A stretch of DNA of 63,455 nt from Oppiella nova (GCA_905397405.1 CAJPVJ010000025.1:1-63455), one strand, 5' to 3'. Shown: positions 28,410 through 41,715, numbered from the stretch's first letter. Numbers and translations: made by a program. The notes: generated by a model from the sequence alone, not told the origin.

Positions 28410-29337
28410 ATGTTTGGCCGCAAGACTGGATCCAAAGACACAACGAGTCTATTGTCTCGTGTCATCACAAACTGGCCGTTGAGGAGAAGACTCGGTTTCT
28501 ATGCATTCCTCCCACTCTTCTTCTGCTGCGGGGCTCTCGTCGAGTATCTTATGATTCATTTGGACATCAATTCAGTCAACTTCTATAGCGTGTACTCCAA
28601 GAGATTGGCTCAACAGTCACTTCAGCGACAACTGGTCTGTACTCTTAGGCTAACACTCTTTACTCACAACGGGAGGGACGGGAGGGCTGGCATAGGGTGT
28701 TGCCATCAATACTCATACCTCCGAGTCATGAATACCTTAAATATGGGTTCATATGAATGGATCAGTTACTGTTAAGTGTAGACTAACTCTTGAGAAAGTG
28801 TGGTATTATTGGATAATACTGTAGACTAACAGTTACTTTGATCTAAATGCATGTAAATTAACTCAACTTGTACATTTATTATTAGTAAAAAGCAGTCAAT
28901 TTAGATGTCATACATTCACTGTCAATAGATTGCCTTTTGATGCAAAATCGTCACATTATTTATGAGCAGTTGTTTGAGTAGACGATGTAAACAGTGATCA
29001 CTACTTGCAAGAAGTGGTGGAAGTGGTAGAGTGTATGACAGACAGTGAACTCGAGAGGAATGCCTTATGGCCTGAAATGGTCGCAATATATCTCATATTT
29101 AAGCACTTCTTTGTTGGCTGTCTTATTGGGCTCTCAAACAGTGCATCACTTCTATAAACCAGTACTTCAGCCATGAGTGGTGACCCCTTTGTCTCTATTG
29201 ATCTAATGTGTGATCTCTTGTGACTGCAGGACATCGAAGGGTTGATTGAATCCGAAAGAGCGAAACTGACCAAACGTTTGAACGAATCCCAAGACACCCA
29301 TCAGAGTAGTGGTGATGACGAAAGACGTGTCCAATAG
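28410..29337 (+). CDS. UQCC5: UQCC5/SMIM4-like complex III assembly factor
   Basis: Human SMIM4/UQCC5 (Drosophila sloth1) is a single-span mitochondrial inner-membrane microprotein needed for complex III assembly. Exons: 28410-28634 and 29230-29337, giving 110 residues (human has 70). The conserved stretch is RRLGFYAFLPLFFCCGALVE followed by YLMIHLDI, which forms the membrane span. Then NFYSVYSKRLAQQSLQRQL matches the human FYDVYRRKASERQYQRRL. The extra length is an N-terminal presequence-like region and a charged C-terminal exon. The last 23 bases overlap, in another frame, the start of the SAM-domain gene at 29315. The donor is GTCTGT, which is weak but GT-AG. Confidence 0.85.
28635..29229 (+). 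other. Intron of the UQCC5-like gene
   Basis: A 595-base intron. It may also hold a separate promoter for the aveugle-like gene, which would avoid the need for bicistronic translation. No coding exon is seen. Confidence 0.6.
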
Positions 29338-29719
29338 CTATGTGTACGACACGAGTGCGTCGACGGCACAGATCACCAATTGGTCCAACTGTCAGATGAG
29401 TGGCGGCAACAGTCGTCGTCCCAAACCTGTCTTCTTCTGGAACAACGCCGATGTGATGAAGTGGTTGAAGCGTCACTGCGAACAATACTACGGACTCTAT
29501 GGCAACGCATTCCTCGAGAACGAGATCACCGGCCGATCGCTGGTCCGCATCACTGACGCCACACTCCAGCGGTTGGGCATTACTGACCCCCAGCACAGGG
29601 ACGACATCTCCAGAATTATACTCAAACTCAAACTCAAGAGCGATATCATTGAGATCAAGGACTTGGAGAAGAAGAGCGAATTGGGAATCGCGTCGTCGAT
29701 CACCACTGGAATCAGTTAA
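29315..29719 (+). CDS. Aveugle/SAMD12-like SAM-domain protein
   Basis: Drosophila Aveugle (Hyphen) is a small SAM-domain adaptor that binds CNK and promotes KSR-dependent RAF activation in Ras signalling. Its vertebrate relatives are SAMD10 and SAMD12. This single-exon frame encodes 134 residues from the ATG at 29315. After about 45 variable residues comes RPKPVFFWNNADVMKWLKRH, then ENEITGRSLVRITDATLQRL and GITDPQHRDDISRIILKLKL, a full SAM fold with the family's conserved ITGR(A/S)L(V/L)RITD core. The start overlaps the end of the UQCC5-like frame by 23 bases, and the start context (GTG-ATG-A, G at -3) is acceptable. Orthology to aveugle is likely but rests on memory of the family. Confidence 0.85.
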   Translation: MTKDVSNSYVYDTSASTAQITNWSNCQMSGGNSRRPKPVFFWNNADVMKWLKRHCEQYYGLYGNAFLENEITGRSLVRITDATLQRLGITDPQHRDDISRIILKLKLKSDIIEIKDLEKKSELGIASSITTGIS

Positions 29720-30213
29720 CCAATTGGTTGGACCACTGTTTGCATGGCGTTTGGTTTGAATTACTCTTAGCTTTTGATTTCTCACTCGTATTGAACTCAA
29801 CGCTAATTTCTATTTGAAGCTCACATTAGTTTACAATAAATAGTATTTTATATAAATTTAAACCAATTATAGACATGTACTCTATTCATACAATAAATAA
29901 GATTTGCCAAACATTTACATAGCAATCAATTTCTTGGTTTTCAATAAACTATTAACTTATATATCCTTCAATGAAATGGAAGTCTTATTATTTTTAAGAT
30001 AATTACCGTGCCTTACCGTGCAATTCATTTATACATTGATGTACTTTGAGATGTTTATTGGGTAAAGAATTAATTGGTTTTGTAAGAGATGTTGAGTTAA
30101 ATATCTAAAGAGTGATCTTTGTCTGTCTCTTGAGATAATAGTTTGGTTCAGATTGAGCGATGAAACGATGCCATGAAATGTCAATATATCACACAATTAT
30201 CAGTTCTCAATGA
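29720..30213. other. Convergent 3' regions
   Basis: AT-rich 3' flanks of the SAM-domain gene (plus) and the shavenoid-like gene (minus), with AATAAA signals near 29836 and 29891. No exon is seen. Confidence 0.6.
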
Positions 30214-33200
30214 TTATAAAACGGAAGACTCTATTGAATTGTTAATACTTTTGTGATCTCCCTTTCCATGAGTTCTTTTGACACAAATATGGTTCCATTG
30301 ATTAGAGTTTAAATGGTTTAGGGCTGACATGCCTTTACTCGCGCGACCTATTCTTTGGTAATATCTGTCATGATTGATGTGATTTGCATCGATTGGAGCG
30401 ATGGCTAAATGTTGCAGACATTCATCTATTGTATTGTGATCCTCTTCTGTGAGACAATCATCACTGGAATCAGTATTGAGTGCAGAACTGGATGTTAGAG
30501 TGCAATGGTTTGTCGCGCAATCATCTGTCACTTCTGATGTAATCGATTCGAGTGAAGGTAATGGATTGTCTTTCACTGAAGAAGTGGTACTCATCTCAGA
30601 GTCACTATAATTGGCATAACATTCATAACTAATTATAGATTCATTGTTTTCATTGCTTTCGAGCGATGGCTTTGGATCATTGAAATCATTGAAATTATTA
30701 GCCGTTTCAGTGCAATAGGGGTTGACATTCGTGGCCACAGTTATTGCCGTTAAGTTGTTTTGCACACAACTATCACTCTTTGACGAATTAGACCTACTAT
30801 TTCTCTGGAGAGTCCAGTTATCAGTGCTATTAAGTGTCACAATATTACTTCTTCTGTATTTAGACCTTGTGTTCAATTTTCCCAAAGAGTTCTTCAGGTA
30901 TTTAAACATTCGATGATCTGGTGTCTGATCCCTATAACAACTTTCAACACTTAAACTCTCTGTCATTTTCTCGGATGAGATTTCTGAATAATGAGGATAA
31001 GTGTGAGTATTGATGTCATTCCATAACATACTATCACTGCCTGAATATGAACCAAAAGTTGCATTTTCTGAAGAAAACTCGTCTCGATGTCTATAATTCT
31101 TATTATTTCTATAGACTCTTGAATTTAGTCTTGATTTGGGAGACAAAGGTATCGAAGAGTTCCTCCAATATTCACTTTCATCACTAACTTGTTTCGTGAG
31201 ATCTAATTCTTTATCTATATTTATAGGTATTTTATTGTAAAGAATATTACTTTTAGTTTCACTTTCTATAGAATCTCTATTGTTATCTAAATTTATGTTT
31301 GAATTCATTGATTGCGAATAAAAAGACTTGATTGCAGTGTCAATACGATCTTGATTATGAACATTGGGAATGACAAGCAGGCGGTTAGTCTCTGTTGGCT
31401 GAGTGAGCACATCCATGTCATGTCTTGTGCCATCATTTAAGGCCCGATTAATTGCGAATTCGTTGTAAAAGTAATCGTCTTCTGGAATAACCACAAGAGT
31501 TGGACGAAAGCGAAAATTTTTTAGCCTTCCCTTCGCTATAGTAATGAGTTCTCTAATCCTTTGCAGCAATTCTACGGCAGTGGGCGGCGGCTCTAACAGC
31601 AGTTGCGGCTCAAAAAGTTCCGGATTTATTCTCAATGAATGTCTCGGCGGCCGTTCCCGCGGTTGTCGTCTCTTATCCTCATTGCGAGTCTGCGAGGAAT
31701 TTGAACTCGTCTTCAAACTTATACTTTCAACACTTTGATAGCTATGATCGTCAGACTGGAAGAGTGCCTGAAATTATATCATCTGTTAATAGACAGCTAT
31801 TTAATCAAAGCTATAATAATAGTTAGAAATTACATTATTGTTAGCAATAACTGAGTCGTGTCTGTCATCCAATTCTTCATTCATATGAGCTCTTCTATGC
31901 GATGACTGGCTTTCATCAGACAATTGTATGTCTCGACTGTAATCTGAGCTCATATTTGAATCGGTGTTTGTGTTCATGGAATCCGATTGGAATTGATTAC
32001 CAATGATGCGATCATTTGGTTTAATATTGTGTGAACTTTTACTTCTCAAATATATCATTAGCGCCGAGACATACATCACACCCAACAAACCCAAACAAAC
32101 GCCTATTAACGAGTAGTTACTGTGAGAATCGAGCCCTTTATCGGTGGGTGTCGTCACGAATTGGTTTTCACTGGCGCTTAATATATGATAGGAAAGACCT
32201 AATCCTGGGACCCAACCGACCCGAACGGAAATACAAGGCTTATAAACGACATTTCCATGTGTTGAAGAGCACGTCAACCGAATTAAGACCAGTTTCTGGT
32301 GCAGACTTTTGCGCAAAGAATCGTTTCCAAACCATTGCAGAAACGTATGGTTAGTGTCTTCAAAAAGTTCAAACACTGGAGAATCGCTACTAATCTTTTG
32401 CCATCCCTTCCAAGTCATCACATGAGAGCTATCGGTTCGACACAATAGTTGTTTGGAGTCATTGCCTGTGTCTGTCATACCTGTCCCAACAATTTATCAT
32501 CAAATTAACAAATGTTGCAATACTAATACTCAATAATCACTGTAATTTATTTTTAAAATTTTTAATTCACGAGTCAGAATAAAAACCATATAACTTACAT
32601 TCTGCAAATTCTATGTATTTATTTTAGACTTATTACTACAGTAGTAAATGTGAGATAAAAATTGATATTGAAAATATTATTGTGCCGATCGCAAATCTGC
32701 AGATTTTAAAAATCTTAATAAATTACTTTACATATTTATTAATTATCAGTGAAAAGGAAAATTAATAAATTACTATTATGTTAACAGATAGTACATTATT
32801 AGTTTAATTTTAATAAAAATGTGTGAATGAATTCGAAACAAATGGATTGTACATTCATTGGACACAAAAGAGTACAAAATATAACAAAAGATTTGTTTGG
32901 AGAATGCATTGAATTCATTAGAATTAATATGATATGAGTTGTAGTTAGTATAGCCTATAGGCCAATATTTTTAATATACTGTATAAAAGGTTAGTCACCG
33001 GATCTGCACCGGAAAATCACAACCAATTGAATAGTATTTTACGAGAATATTATAAACAATTTTTGCTTCACTACTCAACCAAAGCATCACTTTTTCTATT
33101 CAATCATTTGTTGTATTATTTAAAAATGACTATTTGAAGTATTGAAACATTTCTAAACACTAACCCCACCCTATCCTACCTTCAAATTTATACCTGTAAG

Positions 33201-34234
33201 TCTAATCTATATTTTTAAGTGCAACATTTTTATGAGGTTTAAATATGGGTATTTTAGTTAAGTGCCTTGGCAATTTTCTCAATTATAAATTCACGACTAG
33301 ACANATTTCTAAACACTAACCCCACCCTATCCTACCTTCAAATTTATACCTGTAAGTCTAATCTATATTTTTAAGTGCAACATTTTTATGAGGTTTAAAT
33401 ATGGGTATTTTAGTTAAGTGCCTTGGCAATTTTCTCAATTATAAATTCACGACTAGACAGTCAATGAATAACATTAAATATAATATATTCGTCAATTATT
33501 TTTGATAAGTCATTCAAGTGTTTATTCAGATCTTACCAGAAAGGGTGAGGTGTGCGCCGGGATGTATGAGTTGGCCGGAAGATACGGGTAAACTCACGAC
33601 AGGTATGCGCTCCGTTAGATTCGGCCGAATGAATGCAACCAATGGACAGTCTTTTCATTATTTCACAAATAATACACAATTTAAACAATAAGTTAAATCA
33701 CATCAATTAATGCAGGTTAATACATAAAATTAAACAGAATCATTTCAATTTTAAAAGGTTTTTAATTAGTTTTTTTTATAGAAACAGATCCATGAATAAA
33801 TTATTTTTAAAATAAAAAGTTCAATAATTTTAATTTAACTAATTCTGACATGAAAAAGTGCATTTTTAATTGTTTTAGATATAACTTGTGGTCAGTTTAA
33901 TGAGTTTACAATAATTATTACTCATATTTATAGACAAGTTTTTGGGGGTTTGAATAAATAAATAGTTTATACCGAATAAGTCTCGGACACAATCTTTCCT
34001 GTCATCCCTGAACACGGGGTACGACTGATGGCAATGACATCGACACGAGTTGACAGTGACTGGTGTCGCGAGTCTGGCGTTTTGATCGCAACCCAAATCC
34101 ACACAATCATCGGATAAGATGGTGAAGAAGTCACCGCTAATGTCGCGCACTATCTTTGATATCATTTCCTTTTGGACAGACATTCCTAAGACACAAACCA
34201 TTGCACTACTCGTCCACACCAGCAGTGCTAACAT
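30214..34234 (-). CDS. Shavenoid-like single-pass membrane protein
   Basis: Shavenoid (kojak) of insects is needed for actin-rich hair and denticle formation. Minus-strand exons: 34234-33973, 33650-33537, 32480-31834 and 31767-30214, giving 858 residues. A signal peptide starts MLALLVWTSSAMVCVLG. Exon 1 has a Cys-rich part ending CRCHCHQSYPVFRDD, and exon 2 holds IPVVSLPVSSGQLIHPG. Exon 3 contains GWQKISSDSPVFELFEDT and FLQWFGNDSLRKSL. A transmembrane helix follows (YSLIGVCLGLLGVMYVSALM, about 248-270). The cytoplasmic tail is Ser/Asn-rich with one conserved island, IRELITIAKGRLKNFRFRPT. All joins keep frame. The order matches shavenoid as I remember it, so the name is probable rather than proven. 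Confidence 0.8.
32481..33536 (-). other. Intron 2 of the shavenoid-like gene
   Basis: A 1056-base AT-rich intron containing the N at 33304 with its flanking repeat. The true intron is probably about 156 bases shorter. No nested exon is seen. Confidence 0.7.
33149..33459 (+). repeat. Direct repeat around a single N (assembly gap)
   Basis: Bases 33149-33303 and 33305-33459 are identical 155-base blocks separated by one N at 33304, the same arrangement as at 2614. It lies in an intron and does not disturb a coding sequence. An unmerged contig overlap explains it. Confidence 0.9.
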
Positions 34235-35748
34235 TTTGTAAGTTCTTATTATAGATTTATTTTATATTTCCATCCAATACAGTGTAATATAGTAAGCATT
34301 TTGGATTAATTATTTGAGGAATTTGTTGACAAAATCTACTAAACAAAAAAAATATCACTATGGAGCCATGATTTAATTATTAACACATTATTTCACATAT
34401 CTTATATAAATTTATAGCAATTTATATGTTGTTATAAACTTTTCAATATCAACACAAATACTTTTCCGACAGACGAATGCAATGCAAGTGTGAAGTCTTG
34501 TATCTGTCAGTCGTTGACATTTTGTAAGTCACACAACATTAACAATGAATACATTTAAATGAAACACAAATTGCTTCCCAATGTCTATACATTGACAACA
34601 AAAATCAATTACTTTTTACAAAATCTTTTAGTTTCAACTTTCAAACGGAGAATTCGATTGAAAGCTTATAAACTTTGTAACAAAATCTTGTTTTTTGTTT
34701 GCATTCAATGTTTTCCATATTTAAAAGTTAATTGAATGCATGAATGCGTCCACAAACTCGATGGTAATCACTGATAGACAGCACTTATATGTCTAATGGC
34801 TTGCAATATAGCAAATGCACAGTCAGTATGGTTTCGGTCTAACGAATCGGATCTCTGCTCCAATGGGATGTCCTCTTGGTATTCACAGCAACAATAACTC
34901 AGACCACAGAATATACCGCCTGTCCCTATCATATAACTCAATCATATCATATCAAATACAATCCAATTATTCCTGTAAACTCTCTGTAAGTTTTCGTACG
35001 ACAATTCACATTACTTATCATTTTATTGAAGCACTCAACTTATAAATCGTTAACTTATAGTATAGGCACTCATTTATTTGCGGCAATATTCTTATTATTC
35101 TTGTTATTCTTGTACTCATTTAATTCAATTCTAGTTCAATGTCTAAATTTTCTATTGTTAGTATAATTCATCTGAATACATTTTCTTATACTACAATAAC
35201 TATTAATTAATCAAAATTTGCCAACAATTGTCTCACATGTGGTGCACCCAAACAACTAAACATTCAATATTAATATTCGTGCTAAAGGTGCTAAACATAT
35301 TTCTTTCCTACCATATCATGACTTCTGCACTCAATATCTGAATATACAGCATAAAACTATTTTTATAATTTATATTTAGACTTTAGTTGCTGTATTAATA
35401 GTATTATACAACTTTATAAACACTGTTTTACATACAAATTTGAATTGATAATAAATCAAACCAATATTAAAAGAGTGAACAAATTAATTACAGAATAATT
35501 GTAAAGAATGACAGAAAGGGGGAAGACATGAATGAATGACTGAAATGAATGATAACGTTGTCTATGAATGGGCTAAATGTGCGGATTTGTCGCGTTTTGT
35601 TGTCAACTGTTTTTTGAATGATTTACTGATTTAGTGATCAAATTATAATTGATTTGAAATCATACCACACTTTACCATCACTTGAGACACACACAGACAT
35701 CACAAGAGACACATTTGCACACAAAGTATCGACTGTTGGCCGCAAGCG
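34235..35748. other. Divergent intergenic region, shavenoid-like gene to LSM3
   Basis: AT-rich DNA of about 1.5 kb that must contain both promoters. Short open frames at 34815-35045 and 35638-35862 match nothing and are not called. Confidence 0.55.
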
Positions 35749-36136
35749 ATGGCAGACGAGACGGAACCGGTAAGTGATGCCCAAAATCGCACCCATTGTT
35801 AGCCAATGAATGAATTGATGTATTAATGGGTGATAATTGTGGTGACAGTCAGTCCCGGCCACAGTCGAGGAACCGTTGGATTTGATTCGTTTGAGTTTAG
35901 ATGAAAGGATTTACGTGAAGATGAGGAACGAGAGGGAACTTCGGGGTCGTCTCCACGCCTATGACCAGCACTTGAATATGGTATTGAGTGATGTGGAGGA
36001 ATGTGTGACCACTGTTGAGATCGATGAAGAGACCTATGAGGAGGTCTACAAGACTGAGAAACGCAATATTCCGATGCTCTTCGTCAGAGGCGACGCCATT
36101 ATTCTGGTCTCACCGCCCATTAGGTCCACCAATTGA
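35749..36136 (+). CDS. LSM3: U6 snRNA-associated Sm-like protein LSm3
   Basis: LSm3 is part of the Lsm1-7 ring in mRNA decay and the Lsm2-8 ring that binds the U6 snRNA 3' end in the spliceosome. Exons: 35749-35769 and 35849-36136, giving 102 residues, the same as human. [20 protein letters not shown] opens the Sm1 motif, followed by [20 protein letters not shown] and the LSm3-specific insertion [19 protein letters not shown]. The Sm2 motif is [16 protein letters not shown]. The 21-base first exon encodes only MADETEP. COG5 starts 127 bases after the stop on the same strand. Confidence 0.97.
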
Positions 36137-36263
36137 TCCATTGGTTGATCCCATCACTGATTTATTAACTTTTGAACTATTTTTGTGACTATTCTTTGAC
36201 TCTTATTTTTGTAACAATTTGTGAGTGATTTTCATAATTAAAGTGAAAGTGTTTTAACAGACA

Positions 36264-38913
36264 ATGAGTGCCCAAAACAGTGCTAAGAATATAATACAGA
36301 CAATGAGTGCCAACGCTTTGGACACTTCGGACCCTTTGGTCCAACAGCTTATATCTGACGAGACGTACAAACAGTTTATGTCTCAAAGCTTTGACTCAAA
36401 GATTATTACTTCATTGCATGGAATGACAATCAATGAGCAGATAATTAAGATAACGAATGGAATCGACATTTTAAACAAGAGTTTGCAGTCTTTGGTTTGC
36501 GATAAATACGAAGACCTGTTGTCGCAGTTGAACAAAATGGATGCTCTGGAGGAAGTGCTGCGAGTAATCCAAACCAGAATCGAAGAATTACTAACAGAAG
36601 CCCATAAGATAAGGGCCAAACTGGTGGACCCGTATGACCGCATTTGTCAGCAAATTGTTGTATTAAACAGATTGCAAACCACTTGTGATTTATTGCGGCG
36701 AACAATACGTATAATTCATTTGATTAAACGCTTGCACGAGAGTCCGTTTGATGACTCGGAGGGCCCACTACTGGCTCGACAGGTGACCAAAGCCGGGCAA
36801 TACATCTCACAAATTGACGCCATTGTCAACGAAGACACTAACGGTTCTCTCAACAAAATTAATGTCATTAGAGATGACTTGAAAAGTATTAATGCTGTCA
36901 GAAATGCGCTGATCCGTAGAGCTGACCAACTGTTTGCTATAGGATTGGCGGAGCAGGACAGCAACCAATTGGGTTCAGCTCTTCAGGTGTACTATAGTCT
37001 TAGGATTTTAGACCAAAAGATTCGACAAATTATTGATGAAAAACAGGAATACATCAGAAAAGCGGTGAATGAGGCGACAGATCTGTCATCTCTGACGCAG
37101 ACGAGGAGTTCAGGTCCCGGAAGAGTTGTCATACCGATGACTATCTCTCAGAACACTTCTCTGCGGTCAACACTTCGACAAAACATCGATACACTTATAG
37201 ATAATATTTACAACACTTTCAGTCAAATCAGTTTAATCTACAGATTGGTTAAGAAAAGAAGAGACACTTTAACCAATGCTTGTCTTATCGAGCAATTGGA
37301 TCAATCAGATAACGACGGTCTCAACCACTTCTGGTCTTATATTACCAAAACATTGTCAGAACAGCTCTGCAAAACAGCTAACGATTCTCAGGCTATACGA
37401 CAGGCGCTCGAAACGGAATATCCTAATTATTTGAACTCTTTGAGTGAGTTATGGAAACGAATATCTCGTGACCACAAAGAGATAAATGCAGAGAAAGTGT
37501 TGCGTCTGTCGATGCAGGCCTTCGAGAGCGCATACCTGTCCCGTTCGCTGTCTCTTCTATTCGATTCGGTCAACAAAGTGTTTGCCGACGCGAAAGAGCC
37601 ATCTCTCAGCACAAGCGTGGAGTCTATTTACTCGGCTAACGTTCCCTCCGAGAAGGACATCGACCTAATAGTGAGACACATCACAAGCGAACTGCACGCC
37701 AGCGCTGGCGACCCCACTCTGTGCCTGTCTGTGGCCAAGAATGTGACCAAAACTATAAACCTCTTTGTCTTGAAGTGCGAACAACTCAACTCAAACGATG
37801 GTCACAGCACTCAAGTCATCGGCCCCTTCACTGCCAGCCAACGACTAAACGCCGCAATTGTCGACAGACTTAACATCTTTCGCCACAGAATTGATAAGCT
37901 TTTAGTCACATCTAACTGTCCCATCGAATGCCTCAAACTCGTCGAACATTCTTTGTCTCCCATCGAGAATCTGATGTTCAGTACAATGAATCCATTCTTC
38001 GAGAGCATCACAGACGCCATCGAAGCCATTCTGTTGACAATGCATTCGGAAAACTATAGCGAGTAATGAATTGAATGTTATTTTATTGGAAATACAATTT
38101 TCAATTAATTTTAATTTACTTAAAGTGATGGCGAATTGAATAACACGGAAGTGCGTCCATCAGAATATATGAAGGAATTGCAAACATTTATCGCCAGAAT
38201 ATCATCAGATTATTTACAACAGTATCCTAATTGCGATGTCACGCAAAATTGGTATCACTTTTATCATTTAATATCCTTTATTAACTTATTTAACATAAAA
38301 TCTAAAATTTTGCATTTAATTCCTTAATGTTTAGTACGGACAGAGTTGCCAACCGTACGATTCAGTTGTTTTTACGACAAATAACTCTAATCAGACCCCT
38401 GTCTAAAAGGGGGCGTATGATTATAGCGGCCGACTTTGCACAGTTGGAAATGGGGTTAACACCGCTGTGTCAACCCATTGGACGTTTGGGCCGTGAGTAT
38501 CGGTTACTCCGATCATTCAAATCAATTCTGTTTCAAAGCGCCGAATCAATCGCCAAATCCGGTGCCGTCGGAGATCTCATTCCCTATTCACTGATTATCG
38601 AGTTCTTGATCTCCACTTACGCTCCCAATGACATCAAAAGTTGCCATCAGTTTATGAATTGGTCGCTCTCCAGGTATAACAAGTGGTTGGATCAGCACTT
38701 GGATGAGTCCGAACGACTCGCTCTAATCAAGTATGAACTCTAATGTCAATCACTTTTGTTTTATTGATAATAATTGCTTCAAATGTTAGAAATTGTTTGG
38801 AATCTTATGTGAAGAATATTCGCCAATCAGAGGGCCGTTCATTCGCTTCTGTTTATCCTATTTTGGTGGACCTCTTGCAGAAAGGACTCCACAAATCTGA
38901 GCCCGAAGTCTAA
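36264..38913 (+). CDS. COG5: Conserved oligomeric Golgi complex subunit 5
   Basis: COG5 is a lobe B subunit of the COG tethering complex, which recycles Golgi glycosylation enzymes. Exons: 36264-38062, 38126-38251, 38335-38730 and 38790-38913, giving 814 residues. The N-terminal third is helical and coiled-coil (LHGMTINEQIIKITNGIDIL; VCDKYEDLLSQLNKMDALEE). The C-terminal exons hold SEYMKELQTFIARISSDY, LFLRQITLIRPLSKRGRMII and AADFAQLEMGLTPLCQP. They end VYPILVDLLQKGLHKSEPEV, matching the human C-terminus AVYPIMVQLLQ-type block. A second in-frame ATG lies 13 codons in. All four exons keep phase. It converges with MAD1, with 242 bases between stops. Confidence 0.95.
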
Positions 38914-39155
38914 AAATCCCATTTAAATATTACTGATAATAATGAAAATTATTTTATTATTTATGCTTTAGTTTTTATAATTCTTTTGTATCGAAAATAT
39001 ATTTTAAAATAACGGCCGAAATTGTCTCTAAAAATATGTTAATTCGTGACAATTTCATAGTTTTATTACAAATTGAAGAATATATATAATAAATACAGTA
39101 TTTGGCAAATACTGGTCTCATAGGAATCGATGCGTTTGTCAATGAAGTGATTGTA

Positions 39156-41715
39156 TTAAACGATAGTCTGTTTGTGGAAGAGTTCGAGTGTGAGAGAGGC
39201 CAGGAATGCCGGGAAGCTGTCGTGCGCTGTCAGATAGGTCTGCACCGACTCCTGTAGTTTATTCGAGTACTGATTCTCAAGCATTTTGATGGTGCGGTCG
39301 GTGCCGTCCGACTCGAACATCAATACATCATCGGGTGAGTCGGCGTACATGTGCGCCAATCGGTAGGTGTTTTGTTTGAGTAAATCTGTATTCAAAACAA
39401 TCAAAAATGTATTGAATATCTCTGGAAATCAATGAGAAGTCATGAAAACAAATACCAATTCGAAAACCAGTCAAACGATAGCAGACTTCACGGAACTCTT
39501 TACTCGTTCTCTTGAAGGCGTCGATAATCTTTTGCTGACTCTTCTCAGCCGATACCAACTTCTTCTGCAGTTTCTCCAATTCCTGGCTATTTTTGATGCC
39601 TTCGTCACACTTTTGGGTGACGTCCGCATCGGATCCCGTCTCCAACACAAGCACTCGATTCTGGAGGCGTTGGTTCTCCTCCACGAGTCGCTTGAAATCC
39701 TCGTTATGTTTCGCAATGTTTACTGCAATTGGGTTTTGATTAAAATGTATGATACGATAGGAGACGGCAGCCGTCGGCTCTCGAGGCGGAGCACAGTTGG
39801 TATCCATGGGCTCAGACTCGGGGCTAATCTGATGCTCTTTCATCTCTTTAATTTTATTGAAACTGTTCTCCAATTCTTTAATCCTGTGCTGACATTCTTC
39901 CGATTCCTCGCCATTTTTTAAAACTTTAATTTCTGTCTCCAATTGTTCCACAAAATTGCGGTAATCGTCGACTGAGAATCGATTTATGCATTAAATGACA
40001 TAATTGTGTCAATTGATGAAAATTTGTTGTAAAATACAATATATACTGTATATAAACACATACCCAGAGCCTCCAAACTGGAGATGCGGTCTTTGGATAC
40101 TTTGTTCCAATCGAGGGTCACGTCGTGTTCCTTCATATAAGACAATAAGTGTTAAACGGACAACAAATATAAGACAATGAGTGGCATACGACCATAGAGT
40201 ACATACATAGCTGTTTATAAGCGATTTGTAACTCTCTTTCTCTTTAGTGAATAGAAGACACTTTCGGTTCAATTTCTTAATGCTTTCGTTTTGTTCGAGT
40301 AATTCATTCCGAGTTGTCATCAAATCAGACTCTAATTGTTCCCTCTTTGACATCATGTCATCGAATTGTGTCTTAAGTGACGCCAATTCAGAGCGAAGTA
40401 TGATTTCATTGTTCTGGACATTACTCAGGTGTTTGTGGACATCAATGGGTGAATCGTTGGCCAACAACTCTTGCCATTCAGACAATCGCTTCCGAAGTTC
40501 GTTCACTTCTAAGTCTGTTTCCATCACTCCTTTCAGCCGATTGTTTCGTTCATTTAATTGGGTTTCCAAAGCAATTAACTTCTCTTCGAGCACCAGATTC
40601 TTCGAGTGGACATCAGTTAGCAATTGATTACTTCGAATCAGTTCCACGTTCTGTTCGCGCAATTGTCTCAACTCTTGCAACTCATTCTCCAGAATATCGC
40701 TTAATTTGACGCCATCTTTGTATGACTTGAGCTCTTCGTTCAGTAAACAGATGTTCACTTTTGCGCTCTTCAGCTCTGCGTCCAACTGTTCCCTGTCTTT
40801 GGCATCGGATTCCAATTGTTGGATATGTTTGACAAAGAATTCCTTCTCTTCGGACAACTCAATCACTTTAGACTCCAATGCCTTCATCTGATGCTCGACG
40901 GCCACCATCTGTGACTGATGTGTGGCTTCCACTGAATCGATGGCTACCTCATTGTCACTCAATTGGTTCGTCAAATCCATAACCGTTTTCGTCAACTCAT
41001 TGATCCTCTTCTCGTACTTCTCATACTCTCTGCCGAACTCTTCCCTCGCGTTCAGCAACTGATCACTCGATTCCTCTGATTTCAATTCAAACGCTTTCAT
41101 CTGTTTCTCGAAATCCAAACATTTGTTTTGATGTCTTTCCGATTCAGTCGTCAATTTCTCGATCTTCAGGTCATAATCGATACAAATCTGCGAATTCTTG
41201 AGTTTCATTTCGTCCAGAAGTGTCTCTAATTTAGTGATCTGTGTCTTCAAAGCTATCACTTCCGCTTCTTTGCTCAATGAGTTCCAGTCGACGGCAGGAC
41301 TCGTTTTGGACGACAACCTCTTGTCTGTCAAACATCGGTTCATATCTTGTGGTGAACTCAACAGCGATTCCCTGTTATTCTCGACGTCGAAGTCGAGTCG
41401 AGTGACCACTTGTGGACTGACAGCCGGCACCAGACCTATACTCTTCACAGTCATAGCGTGTCTGGAGCTGAAGGTCGGCCTCACGTGTGACGACAGATAG
41501 GGATGCGGTCGCAGTCGGAGTGCCGTCTGAACCGAATTGGTGGACAACACCTTAAGAGTCGGTTTCACACATGACTGCGACGCTGAAGAGCTGGTCCGCA
41601 GCGGTGGCACACCTGATGGGGCCGTCGATGTCTGCAGTGACGGACGAGCGATAGCCGACTTGAAGACCGATTTGGGTAAAGGAAGTCTTGAGCGGAAGTC
41701 TTGGTTGGACTGCAT
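39156..41715 (-). CDS. MAD1L1: Spindle assembly checkpoint protein MAD1
   Basis: MAD1 binds unattached kinetochores and recruits and converts MAD2 to halt anaphase. Minus-strand exons: 41715-40207, 40130-40064, 39971-39456 and 39385-39156, giving 773 residues (human has 718). The first 150 residues are basic and Ser/Pro-rich. Most of the rest is coiled coil. The C-terminal RWD-like domain is clear: EFREVCYRLTGFRIDLLKQN, TYRLAHMYADSPDDVLMFE, and the end HDSFPAFLASLTLELFHKQT compares with DSIPAFLSSLTLELFSRQT in human. I chose the ATG at 41715; upstream in-frame codons are open but lack an ATG. The MAD2-binding motif is not identified with confidence. Confidence 0.93.
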
